Below are positions 53,116 to 62,000 of a DNA stretch of 64,000 nucleotides, piece after piece. This stretch comes from Cytophagales bacterium UBA2561. GTDB lineage: Bacteria; Bacteroidota; Bacteroidia; Cytophagales; Thermoflexibacteraceae. The DNA is taken from the NCBI GenBank assembly GCA_002340355.1, contig DDLX01000017.1:62001-126000 (forward strand), in the 5' to 3' direction. The notes under the pieces were generated by a model that did no database searches, had not been told where the DNA came from, and saw only the letters and a program-made list of their open reading frames with translations. Made by a program: the position numbers and the translations under genes. The stretch's first letter is position 1; every line of letters starts with the position of its first letter.

Positions 53116-54759
53116 ATGAAACTTAGTAGAGAAAACGTCAAAAAAACCACCCTTATTGCCACCATATACATTGTGGGAATTCTTCTGAGTGCGTTAGTGA
53201 TGCTTTTTACTTTTCAAGATCCTTCTTCGCTTGGAGATTCTTCCGAAAGAGTCTTCATGGCTAGTTTTTTTATTCTATTAGCACTTTTAGTAAGTGGTGG
53301 ATGGCGTATACGGCGCAATTTTTCTCGTCCCGTCAAAATCTTGACAGATGCCACGCAACAAATGGTCGAAGGCAACCATGATATCGAAGTACAATACGAA
53401 GTAAAGAATGAGATTCGACATCTTATTCGTAATGTCAATGCTATTAATTCGTATATCAAAAATGCGCTAGATTTTGTCCGAAAAATTGAAGCTGGAGATT
53501 TAGAAGCTAACTATCCTGGACTAGAAAAAGACGATGCTGTTAATTCTGAAAGTTTAATTTATGCCCTGTTGAGTATGCGAACTCAAATTAAGCAATTTAC
53601 TGAACAAGAAAATCAACAAAAATGGGTTACACAAGGCTTAGCTAGTTTCATTGAAATTTTACGAGGTAATCATGATAATCTCAAAACATTATATGACCAT
53701 ATTATTTCTGAATTAGTTAAATACACAGGAGCAAACCAAGGTGCAATGTTTCTGATTAATAACTTTACAACCACTTCTGACCAAAATCTTTATTTGGAAA
53801 TGGTTTCTTGTTATGCCTACGACCGCCTCAAATTTATCAACCAAAAAATTGAAAAAGGAGAAGGGTTAGTTGGACAAAGTTGGCAAGAAAAAGACATTTT
53901 ATATTATACTGATATTCCCGAAAATTATGCTAAAATCACTTCAGGACTAGGAGGCGCACCACCCCGAAGTATTCTGATCATTCCTTTGATGATTAATGAA
54001 AATGTATATGGTATTCTTGAATTAGCCTCCTTTGAAAACTTTCCAGAATATAAACGAGACTTTGTAGCAAAAATAAGTGAGAATATTGCTTCTACTATTG
54101 CCAACCTCAAAAACGTCGAACAGACGAAACATCTTCTTCAAGAATCTCAGGAACAAAGTGAACAAATGCGAGCGCAAGAAGAAGAAATGCGCCAAAATGT
54201 CGAGGAATTGACTGCCACACAAGAGGAAATGCGTCGTAAACAGAGTGAACTCGAAAGTACTAATCAACGGATGAAAGAAAATGAAAAATTACTACAAAAA
54301 CTGGTTAAAGAATCTTCAGATAAGGAGCTTCAACTTATTGCCAAAACAAGGCAATTAGAAACCAACATGAAAGACCTTGAAGAAACTCGTTTTGAGATGG
54401 AAGAGCAACAAAAAGAACTTCAATATGCCAATGAAAAAATGAAAGCCAATGAATCTATCCTAAAAAAAGCCTTTGGACAAACTCGAACTAAAGAAAGAGA
54501 AATTAAAAAACAAAATGCCGAGTTGGCAAAGAGTAAAGAGCTATTAGAAAAACAAACAGCTGAGATTACAGAAACCAATCAGAAATTACAGGCAAACGAG
54601 ATGGTACTTCGAAAAGCATTTCAAAAAATGAGAACAAAAGAACAAGACTACAAACAGACAATTAAAGAACTTGAAGCTCAAGTCGCTCAATTTGAAACTC
54701 AAAATAGCACTAGTACACAGGAAAAATCACAAAATCACCGCATCATAAATTCAGAATGA
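53116..54759 (+). CDS. Membrane HAMP-GAF protein with long coiled coil and no output domain
   Basis: The 547-residue protein has two membrane helices (about 11-32 and 46-62). A HAMP-like linker (about 63-115) contains R-N-F-S-R-P-V-K-I-L-T-D-A-T. A GAF domain spans about 170-335, with F-I-E-I-L-R-G and R-S-I-L-I-I-P-L. The C-terminal 190 residues are continuous coiled coil with repeated E-E-M-R, E-L-T-A-T-Q-E-E-M and K-A-F-Q-K-M-R-T-K-E units. No kinase, phosphatase, GGDEF or chemotaxis hairpin follows. It may be a scaffold or signal-relay subunit. The stop overlaps the start of a decayed frame. Confidence 0.8.
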   Translation: MKLSRENVKKTTLIATIYIVGILLSALVMLFTFQDPSSLGDSSERVFMASFFILLALLVSGGWRIRRNFSRPVKILTDATQQMVEGNHDIEVQYEVKNEIRHLIRNVNAINSYIKNALDFVRKIEAGDLEANYPGLEKDDAVNSESLIYALLSMRTQIKQFTEQENQQKWVTQGLASFIEILRGNHDNLKTLYDHIISELVKYTGANQGAMFLINNFTTTSDQNLYLEMVSCYAYDRLKFINQKIEKGEGLVGQSWQEKDILYYTDIPENYAKITSGLGGAPPRSILIIPLMINENVYGILELASFENFPEYKRDFVAKISENIASTIANLKNVEQTKHLLQESQEQSEQMRAQEEEMRQNVEELTATQEEMRRKQSELESTNQRMKENEKLLQKLVKESSDKELQLIAKTRQLETNMKDLEETRFEMEEQQKELQYANEKMKANESILKKAFGQTRTKEREIKKQNAELAKSKELLEKQTAEITETNQKLQANEMVLRKAFQKMRTKEQDYKQTIKELEAQVAQFETQNSTSTQEKSQNHRIINSE

Positions 54760-55006
54760 CAGATTGAGTTTATCTTTAGAGGAAAGATTATTTTGGGCTA
54801 AAAATGACTTTCAATATTCTGCAAATAATGCCTTCTATTTCCCTTACAACTTTCAGATATTTTCAGAAAAACGCCAAAAAATTACAATCTTTGTAACCGA
54901 AAACGAAATTTATTCAGATTAATTTTATGACTGTCATTCAAGTACATTTCCAGAAGAATTATTAGAGAAAACTTTAGACGAAATTGAAAAGTTAGCATAT
55001 GGTTAA
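54756..55006 (+). pseudogene. Decayed small gene overlapping the GAF gene stop
   Basis: An ATG at 54756 overlaps the preceding stop and closes after three codons, but the frame starting one base later reads S-L-S-L-E-E-R-L-F-W-A-K-N-D-F-Q-Y. It runs protein-like to an in-frame TAA at 54920, then on through F-Y-D-C-H-S-S-T-F-P-E-E-L-L-E-K to a stop at 55004. One missing base plus one nonsense codon would explain it. The family is unknown. The 68-bp direct repeat lies inside it. Confidence 0.5.
54849..54916 (+). repeat. 68-bp exact direct repeat, copy 1
   Basis: Identical over 68 bp to 57187-57254, with no similarity beyond either end. Here the repeat reads in frame as N-F-Q-I-F-S-E-K-R-Q-K-I-T-I-F-V-T-E-N-E inside the decayed gene. 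The two copies bound a 2.3-kb accessory segment. Confidence 0.95.
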
Positions 55007-55054
55007 AGGTGAACTGGCTCGAAAAGCTAAACAAAGTCCTCAAACTCTTGAAAG

Positions 55055-55408
55055 ATGGACGATTTCAAAAACCATAAATTTTATATAGTACTGTAGTTGC
55101 CTGATGAAAAAAACATCTTATGGGAAGCCAAAAATAAAATTCAACTACCTCGAAATGAGTAAATTGATGGATTTGATTTGTATGCTTTATTGGGTCAAGA
55201 AGTTGATTTAGAAATGTGGCGAAAAGAATATACTTTGATGTATGAAAATTGGTTAGAAAATGATGATTTAGGAATTTGTGACCTTCAAAGTCCCACCATT
55301 CAAGCGATGTTGAAAGCTCTCAAAAATGTAAATCAAATTTTACCTAAAAAATTACATTTGTGTTTTTGGTACGACATTGACCGTACTGAAAATGAAGATT
55401 TTAAATGA
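55055..55408 (+). pseudogene. Decayed gene with two in-frame stops
   Basis: From an ATG at 55055 the frame reads M-D-D-F-K-N-H-K-F-Y-I-V-L, meets TAG (55094) and TAA (55160), and continues to a stop at 55408 with protein-like sequence such as I-D-G-F-D-L-Y-A-L-L-G-Q-E-V-D. Without the stops it would be 117 residues, acidic, soluble, of unknown family. A 76-residue intact frame from 55178 remains but is unlikely to be a true gene. The fragments probably belong with the decayed frame upstream. Confidence 0.5.
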
Positions 55409-55527
55409 CAAAGTAGGTTACAATGTGCTGAAGTGTCATATCTTAATTCAGAATAGATGTATTACTAAATTTTGGCTTGATTATTGATGTTACATTTATA
55501 TTTAACCAATTTTAAATTTTACAAAAT

Positions 55528-56538
55528 ATGGATATTAATTTTTCTGAGTTAAAAAAAGCGACAGCAAATACTCAAACTCTAAATCAAGGTCTTTTATCTG
55601 GACTAGAAAAAGCAATCCAATATACACAAATCCGAAATCAGTCTTTTTTAGGTAGCCTCCCAAATTTTGAGAAAATTTACAACCCAACTCCAATTTCTCA
55701 ATTGTTAGGTATTTCTGCTCAAATCTCAAATCAAAGTCCCACTTTACAATGGCTAAGTATTTCGCAGTCCCTTGAACAAGTTGGAGAAAATACTCAAACT
55801 CTAAATCAAGGTCTTTTATCTGGACTAGAAAAAGTAATCCAATATACACAAATCCGAAATCAGTCTTTTTTAGGTAACCTCCCAAATTTTGAGAAAATTT
55901 ACAACCCAACTCCAATTTCTCAACTGTTAGGTATTTCTGCTCAAATCTCAAATCAAAGTCCCACTTTACAATGGCTAAGTATTTCGCAGTCCCTTGAACA
56001 AGTTGGAGAAAATAGTATTCTGGCATTGACTCAAGACATTTTTAAGGAATGGCAGGGTAATCCGTTTCCAATTACAGAGAAGTATGTAACAGAGTCTCTA
56101 GCCCACTTACAAAATGATTTTGATAATGAAGAATTTCTTGATGAAGAAGACATAGAAAAAGCTAATGAATTCAAAGAAACCATAGAAGATATTAAAAATA
56201 CTAAGTCAAAGGAATTCATTTTCTTATTAAAAATGTTTGATAATAAATCAGTTGAAAATGTAATAGACTACATTAAAAAATTTATCTCAGATAATAAAGA
56301 TATAATATTTTCACTCATTTTGGCATTTATTAGTATGAATGCTAACAAGAAAACAAATGCTAAAATAGAAGAAAATAAACAACATATTATCAAAACTAAT
56401 AATTCAATTGATGATATTAAAAAAGAACAAAATGCTCAATCATTACAACTTGAGCAGATAGAAGATAAAATTGAACAAGCAACAAAGGAGACAAATAAAA
56501 AGCTAGATTCTCTTTTAATCCAAAAAGTAAAAGAGTGA
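55528..56538 (+). CDS. Hypothetical protein with a near-identical 74-residue tandem duplication and C-terminal membrane/coiled-coil part
   Basis: The 336-residue product has two 74-residue units (14-87 and 88-161) differing at two residues (A/V, S/N). Each is rich in Asn, Gln and Ser and contains N-Q-G-L-L-S-G-L-E-K. An acidic region follows (about 180-235), then one hydrophobic helix (about 262-282, with I-I-F-S-L-I-L-A-F-I) and a coiled-coil tail to residue 335. No family is recognised. It lies inside the segment bounded by the 68-bp repeat, convergent with a PBECR-type nuclease gene. A partner or immunity role is only a guess. Confidence 0.65.
   Translation: MDINFSELKKATANTQTLNQGLLSGLEKAIQYTQIRNQSFLGSLPNFEKIYNPTPISQLLGISAQISNQSPTLQWLSISQSLEQVGENTQTLNQGLLSGLEKVIQYTQIRNQSFLGNLPNFEKIYNPTPISQLLGISAQISNQSPTLQWLSISQSLEQVGENSILALTQDIFKEWQGNPFPITEKYVTESLAHLQNDFDNEEFLDEEDIEKANEFKETIEDIKNTKSKEFIFLLKMFDNKSVENVIDYIKKFISDNKDIIFSLILAFISMNANKKTNAKIEENKQHIIKTNNSIDDIKKEQNAQSLQLEQIEDKIEQATKETNKKLDSLLIQKVKE
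55567..56010 (+). repeat. 222-bp tandem duplication inside the gene at 55528
   Basis: Two copies (55567-55788 and 55789-56010) have exactly 74-codon periodicity. I count three differences in 222 bases: two change an amino acid and one is silent. This indicates a recent duplication that keeps the frame. Confidence 0.95.
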
Positions 56539-56636
56539 TTATTTATACTTCGGTACAGCTTGTTTTATTCAAAATATACCAAAATTCTAATAATGAGTTT
56601 TGACTGATAAATATTTAGTGTTATATTTGAAAATAG

Positions 56637-56705
56637 AATACGAAGACGATTTTGGACGTAGGAGAAGGGACTTGATATTTTTCAAGGGCATTTGCTCGTC
56701 GTATT
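56637..56705. other. Palindrome-bounded intergenic segment
   Basis: AATACGA (56637-56643) and TCGTATT (56699-56705) bound 55 bp that contain a smaller CTTGA/TCAAG stem. It sits between two convergent genes of the accessory segment. A folded RNA or a recombination site are both possible; nothing decides. Confidence 0.3.
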
Positions 56706-56709
56706 AACT

Positions 56710-56738
56710 AAAGCCAATATTTTTAAGTATTGGCTTTT
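56710..56738 (+). terminator. Terminator between the tandem-repeat gene and the nuclease gene
   Basis: AAAGCCAATA (56710-56719) pairs perfectly with TATTGGCTTT (56728-56737), continuing into TTTTACTATTTTTTT. It lies between convergent genes; its right flank overlaps the 3' end of the nuclease gene. Confidence 0.8.
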
Positions 56739-56739
56739 A

Positions 56740-57177
56740 CTATTTTTTTCGCATCGAATCCAAGGCTAATAATTTTTTGTTGGTACGAATCTCTTCAATA
56801 ATTGTGACCCTATCTTTTGTTTCGACTTGGTGCTTTAAAACTTCCCGACCAATACGATTTGTACCGTCAAGTTCTGAAGAATTAAGATTTTGCATGAGTT
56901 CGGGTAAGCTTTCAATATCTGTTGAAGTGATAGCTTTTTGTCCTCGTCTTTCTTCTTTTTCAGGATTACCATGATTTTTTATAATATGTTTTATGCTATA
57001 ACTATCGATGATTCGCTTAAATTCTGAGAAATCCAATCCTGTTTGTTCTTGCAATTCCAAAATTTGTTTTTGACTTAACTTACCCAAATCGAAAAACCCT
57101 CTTTTATTACTTTTACTCCCTAAAGCAAAGTCGATAAGTTCTCTTAAACTGGAAAATTGAACATCATTTTTTTTCAT
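56740..57177 (-). CDS. PBECR-type nuclease domain protein (phage Barnase-EndoU-ColicinE5/D-RelE-like)
   Basis: The 145-residue protein has a C-terminal part (about 60-145) fitting the PBECR pattern. H64 and H69 lie in I-K-H-I-I-K-N-H-G, then E-R-R-G-Q-x-x-I-T, L-P-E-L near 90, and a closing E-E-I-R-T-N-K-K-L-L-A-L-D-S-M-R. In other settings such domains are RNase toxins at the end of phage or polymorphic-toxin proteins. Here it is a short free-standing gene with no phage head or secretion domain. It lies in the segment bounded by the 68-bp repeat. Confidence 0.65.
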   Translation of the reverse strand: MKKNDVQFSSLRELIDFALGSKSNKRGFFDLGKLSQKQILELQEQTGLDFSEFKRIIDSYSIKHIIKNHGNPEKEERRGQKAITSTDIESLPELMQNLNSSELDGTNRIGREVLKHQVETKDRVTIIEEIRTNKKLLALDSMRKK

Positions 57178-57186
57178 ATCAATACT

Positions 57187-57254
57187 ACTTTCAGATATTT
57201 TCAGAAAAACGCCAAAAAATTACAATCTTTGTAACCGAAAACGAAATTTATTCA
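57187..57254 (+). repeat. 68-bp exact direct repeat, copy 2
   Basis: Identical to 54849-54916. This copy lies 10 bp past the start codon of the divergent nuclease gene and ends 26 bp before gatC. It therefore forms most of the gatC leader and possibly its promoter (ACAATCTTTG resembles a -7 box). Confidence 0.95.
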
Positions 57255-57280
57255 AAATTTTGGAAAATTAAGCGGATAAA

Positions 57281-57562
57281 ATGGAAGAAAAATTAATGCC
57301 TTTATCAGTGCTATCCAGCATTAAAGACGCAAAGCAATCGGAAAGTGTAACCAAATTGTTCGAAACAATTAAGCAGGCAAATATCAACAAAAATACTGAA
57401 AATCAGGAAAATATAAATTTGCTGAATACTTCAATTGTCGAAGTCTCAAGTTTGAGAGAAGACACTGTTATCGAAAGTTCGGAAACCGAAAAGCAATTTA
57501 TCAAAGCCAATTTTCCACTCCAAAAAAATGGTTTTTTGGTCGTACCAAAAGTTATTGATTAA
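57281..57562 (+). CDS. gatC: Divergent GatC, amidotransferase subunit C
   Basis: The 93-residue protein is identified by its C-terminal half: S-S-L-R-E-D-T-V near residue 57 and the ending G-F-L-V-V-P-K-V-I-D, which equal the GatC R-E-D and F-x-V-P-K-V-x motifs, and by lying directly upstream of gatA and gatB. The N-terminal half is atypical and lacks the usual A-H-L-A-R-L helix. GatC is the small clamp that joins GatA and GatB. The region just upstream has been rearranged by the 68-bp repeat, so loss or replacement of the N-terminus should be considered. Confidence 0.75.
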   Translation: MEEKLMPLSVLSSIKDAKQSESVTKLFETIKQANINKNTENQENINLLNTSIVEVSSLREDTVIESSETEKQFIKANFPLQKNGFLVVPKVID

Positions 57563-57585
57563 TAATTATTTAAACCGATAAAAAC

Positions 57586-57618
57586 AGATCTGTTAAGTCT
57601 TCAGGACTTGACAGGTCT
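57586..57618. repeat. REP-like palindrome between gatC and gatA
   Basis: AGATCTGTTAAGTC (57586-57599) and GACTTGACAGGTCT (57605-57618) pair over 14 bp, two of them G-U, with a 5-nt loop. The C-T-G-T-C-A-type palindrome looks like a dispersed repetitive element. It has no T-tail, so it is not a terminator. In the mRNA it would sit 15 nt before the gatA start. Confidence 0.55.
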
Positions 57619-57633
57619 CAATTCATAAAGAAA

Positions 57634-59034
57634 ATGAGTTCAAAAATACGCCAAATTCATACCGAATTAACACGTCAGGAATATTCATGTACTGACCTGA
57701 TTAAGAATAAATTATCGGAACTCGAAAATAGCCCTCATAATTCTGCCAATTCGATTTTAGCAAAAACTGCCCTGCAAAAAGCCCAAGAAATTGACCAAAA
57801 AATTCAACAAGGTAAAAAACTGGATGAACTCGCAGGAATCCCATTTGGTGTAAAAGATGTATATTTATTACAAGGGACTTACGCCACAGCAAGTGCCGAT
57901 ATGCTCAAGTCCTACAAAGCTCCCTACACGGCTACGGCTATCCAAAAATTGTTGGATAAAGGGGCAATTCCTATTGTTCGGGAAAATTGTGATAGCTTCG
58001 GACACGGAAGTAGTAGCGAAAATACGGTCTTTGGAGCGGTCAAAAATGCCCTTGATTTACAGACTGTTGCAGGTGGTTCAAGTGGTGGAAGTGCCGTCAA
58101 TGTCGCAAAAAATTATACTGTTTTTTCTATCGGAGGTGATACGGGTGGCTCAATTCGACAACCCGCAGGATTCAATCAGGTTTATGGACTCAAGCCGACT
58201 TACGGACGAATTTCCCGATTTGGTTTAATGGCTTATGCGTCTTCAACAGATTGCGTGGGGATGTTTACCCAAAATTTAGAGGATACCACGATTTTATTGA
58301 ATGCCATGAGTGGCAAGGATTTTCGAGACCAAACTTCGGTTGATTCCCCAAAAATTTCAGAAGTTTCAACTTGGAAAACTAAACCTTCAAATTTTACAGT
58401 TGGATTTTATCGAAACTTTATCGAAAATGAAGCTCTTGATGCAAGTATTAAAGCTGATTTCATCAATTTGATTGAAAAATTGCAAAATCAAGGCATAAAC
58501 GTACAAGCCTTAGATTTTTATGATGCTCAAACATTAGTGGCTACGTATTACATCGTTGCAATGGCGGAAACAGCTTCTAATTTGGCTCGTTTAGATGGTA
58601 TTAATTATGGTGAGCGTTCAGACGAATCGGTGCTTAAAGATGGTTATGCTTTGACTCGTTCTCAGAATTTCACTCAAGAAACCAAACGCCGAATTGTGAG
58701 TGGAAACCAAGTTTTATCACAAGGACATTCCGAAGAAATCTACCTCCAAGCACAAAATTTACGAAATAACATTATGGCACATTTTGCCAATGATTTCGAA
58801 CAAGTAAATGTGATTTTGTCGCCTGTTGCTCCGAATCATCCGCCTAAGATTGGAGAGAACTTGAAAAATCCCTTAGCAATGTATCTATCTGATGCTTATA
58901 CTGTTGGATTTAGTTTAGGAAAATTACCAACCTTGACTGCTCCTTTTGGAACAGACATCGGAGTACAAATCACGACTGCCAAAAATCAGGAAGAAACTGC
59001 CTTCCAATTTGCTCAATTTTTAGAAACGCTGTAA
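57634..59034 (+). CDS. gatA: Asp/Glu-tRNA amidotransferase subunit A
   Basis: The 466-residue amidase-signature enzyme has the catalytic triad Lys74 (G-V-K-D), Ser149 (G-G-S-S-G-G-S) and Ser173 (G-D-T-G-G-S-I-R-Q-P), at the same spacing as characterised GatA. It releases ammonia from glutamine and passes it to GatB through a channel. It is followed 50 bp later by the gatB-aspS fusion. It is a little shorter than the usual 480-490 residues. Confidence 0.96.
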   Translation: MSSKIRQIHTELTRQEYSCTDLIKNKLSELENSPHNSANSILAKTALQKAQEIDQKIQQGKKLDELAGIPFGVKDVYLLQGTYATASADMLKSYKAPYTATAIQKLLDKGAIPIVRENCDSFGHGSSSENTVFGAVKNALDLQTVAGGSSGGSAVNVAKNYTVFSIGGDTGGSIRQPAGFNQVYGLKPTYGRISRFGLMAYASSTDCVGMFTQNLEDTTILLNAMSGKDFRDQTSVDSPKISEVSTWKTKPSNFTVGFYRNFIENEALDASIKADFINLIEKLQNQGINVQALDFYDAQTLVATYYIVAMAETASNLARLDGINYGERSDESVLKDGYALTRSQNFTQETKRRIVSGNQVLSQGHSEEIYLQAQNLRNNIMAHFANDFEQVNVILSPVAPNHPPKIGENLKNPLAMYLSDAYTVGFSLGKLPTLTAPFGTDIGVQITTAKNQEETAFQFAQFLETL

Positions 59035-59084
59035 CATTTTAAACGCTTTTTTACCTCATTGACCTTAGATTAAATTCGTCAAAA

Positions 59085-62000
59085 ATGCAAATCGAAGAAC
59101 TCACTAAAGAATTAGAAGCTCAAGGATTAGAAGTGGTTATCGGTCTGGAATCACATATCCGACTCAATACCAAAACCAAGTTATTTTGTACCTGTCCAAA
59201 TCAAGAAGCCAGCGTTCCCAATCAAAATATTTGCTCGGTTTGTACGGGACAAATGGGCATTTTGCCTGCCATAAATCAGGAGGCTGTTCGAAAAGCAATC
59301 CGCTTTGGAAAAGCTGTTAATGCAGGTTTTAACGAATTTATTACATGGGATAGAAAACACTACGAATATCCCGATTTGCCTAAAAACTTTCAATTAACAC
59401 AGTTCCAAAATCCAATTATCAAGGGTGGAAAAGTAGCTTGTTACCGTGATAATGGGACAAATTTTGAGGTAGAATTAGAGCAAGTGCATATCGAAGAAGA
59501 TGCAGCTAAATTAGTACATGAAAAGAATCAATCTTTAGTTGATTTCAATAAAGGGGGCGTTCCATTGATTGAGGTAGTTACCAAACCATGTATCAAAAAC
59601 CTCAAAGATGCGGCAACTTATGCCCAATATTTACAACGAATAGTTCAAAATATAAATATTTCGGGAGCGAATTTAGAAAAAGGAGAGTTTAAGTCTGATG
59701 TCAGTGTTTCCTTACGGAAGAAAAATTCGAATGACCTCAATCCTCGTGCAGAAATCAAAAATTTGAATTCGTTTAAATTTATGATTGAGGCATTAATCAA
59801 AGAAGTTGGCAAACAATTAGATTATTACAAAACACATCAAGCCCCTCGACCTGAGCAAGTTACTGTACTTTGGGATGAGAATTTGAAGCAAACCAAAACC
59901 ATGCGAAAAAAAGAATATTCGGCTGATTATCGCTATGTTTTAGAGCCTGATATTCCGATGGTCGATATTCGCAAGGAGCTCAAAGAAATACAAGTTGAAC
60001 AAAGTTCGTTACCATTTACAATCGAAACGGTCTTGATTAAAGGTAAAGTTCGTCCGCAGGATGCTAAGTTTTTTACTTCTGACTCGAATCGTTCACGAGT
60101 TTTATTAGAAATTCTGGAAGAGATTAATGATGTTTTATTTGTTGCTAAAATTTTACTAAATAATTTAAAACCAGATAATTATGCTAAAATTAAGAATACA
60201 AAATCATTAATAGCGATTTGTAAGTTATTCCAACAAGAAAAGATTACAAGTGTTTTACTTCAGAAATCCATTCAAGAATTATTATTAAATCCTGATTTTA
60301 ATTATTTAGATTATTTTGAAAAAAATACAATTTCTGACGAAAAAATCACACAGACAATTGAGGCGGTTATTTCCAAAAATCAAGCTATTGCCGAAGAGGT
60401 CAAAGCAGGAAATCAAGGCAAAGCAGGGATTTTAGTTGGAAAAGTTATTCAAAAAGTAGGACGAAGTGCATCAGGAAAAATCATTCGAACTAAAATATTA
60501 GAATATTTAACCACTCCTAAAAAGTCGGATTCAAAAACCGAAAACTTAGGAAAAGATAATACTCAAACCACTTCGAAAAAATCTTCTCAAACTGATGAAT
60601 TTGGAACACTTCCCAAAGAATTAGTTGAGCAAATTATTGTTAAAGAAAATTACCGTACTCATATTATTTCGGAACTTAGTAAAACTTCAATTTCAGAAGA
60701 GGTAACACTTTGCGGTTGGGTTTCAAGTGTTCGAGATCATGGAGATTTGGTTTTTATTGATTTTCGAGATTCGACTTATGAAATTTTACAAGTTCGTCTT
60801 AGTCGAGAAAATTTTGTAAACTTGGACAATTACGCCAAATTAAAACCTGAATCGGTGATTTATGTAGTCGGAAAAATTATTCAACGTCAACAAGATGACT
60901 ACAATCCAAGTATTCGAACGGGAACTATTGAGTTGGATACCAGTAAGTTAGAAATTATCAATTTAGCAAAATCCCTACCTTTTGAAATCAAACGAGCTAA
61001 TAGAACAAGTGAGGCAGTTCGTTTCAAATATAAGTTTCTTGACCATCGAAATGTAGAAAATCGGAAGGCAATTATCAATCGGCATAAGGTCATTAAATTG
61101 ATTCGGGATATGCTGGATTTGGAAAATTTTATTGAAGTCGAAACTCCTATTTTGACCGCAGGTACAGACGAAGGGGCAAGAGAATTTATTGTGCCAAGTC
61201 GAAAGTATCACGGCTCATTTTATACCCTGCCACAAGCTCCACAACAGTTCAAACAACTGCTAATGGTTGGTGGATTTGATAAATATTTCCAAATTGCTCG
61301 GTGTTTTAGGGATGAAGATTCGAGAGGAGACCGACAACCCGAATTTACGCAATTGGATATCGAAATGGCATTTGTGAGTATGGCGGATGTGATTGATTTG
61401 AATACTCGATTATTCCAAGAAATTGTTCGAAAAATTTATGGTCGAAAGTGGAAAATGCAAGAATTTCGGTTTTTGCCTTACTACGAAGCCATTGAAAAAT
61501 ACGGTACTGATAGACCTGATTTGCGGTTTGGTTTGGAGATGCAAGATATTACCGAAATTGTGAAAGAGACTTCTTTTCAGGTATTTACGAACCCAATTGA
61601 TGCGGGTGGTATCGTGAAATGTATCAAAGTTGATGGAAAATATCAGAAAAAACGCCTCTCGAAAGGACAAATCGAAAAACTGACTGCACTTGCTCAATCA
61701 AATGGCTTGGGAGGTTTAGCATATATCATTGTAAATGAAGATAATCTGCAATCTCCAATTATCAAATATTTGGGAGAAGATATTGCCGAACGTATTATTG
61801 AAGAAACTAAAGCCATTCCTAATGATATTGTATTTTTCTCGGCAGCGGATGCAAAAACCGCTAACAAAGCCTTAGATGCAGTTCGTCAAGAGTTGGGACA
61901 AATGTTAAATTTGATTGATTCTAAACTTTTAGCACCTGCTTGGATTATTGACTTCCCGTTATTCGAAGAAACTGAAAACGGTGGTTGGACATTCTCACAC

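Noticed and set aside
55178..55408. Intact 76-codon frame as a real gene
   Set aside because: It is the distal part of a longer frame with two upstream nonsense codons, so a pseudogene explains it better.
55535..56026. 163-codon minus-strand frame opposite the tandem-repeat gene
   Set aside because: It is the antisense shadow of the 222-bp duplication; the plus-strand frame is longer and has a plausible start and terminator.
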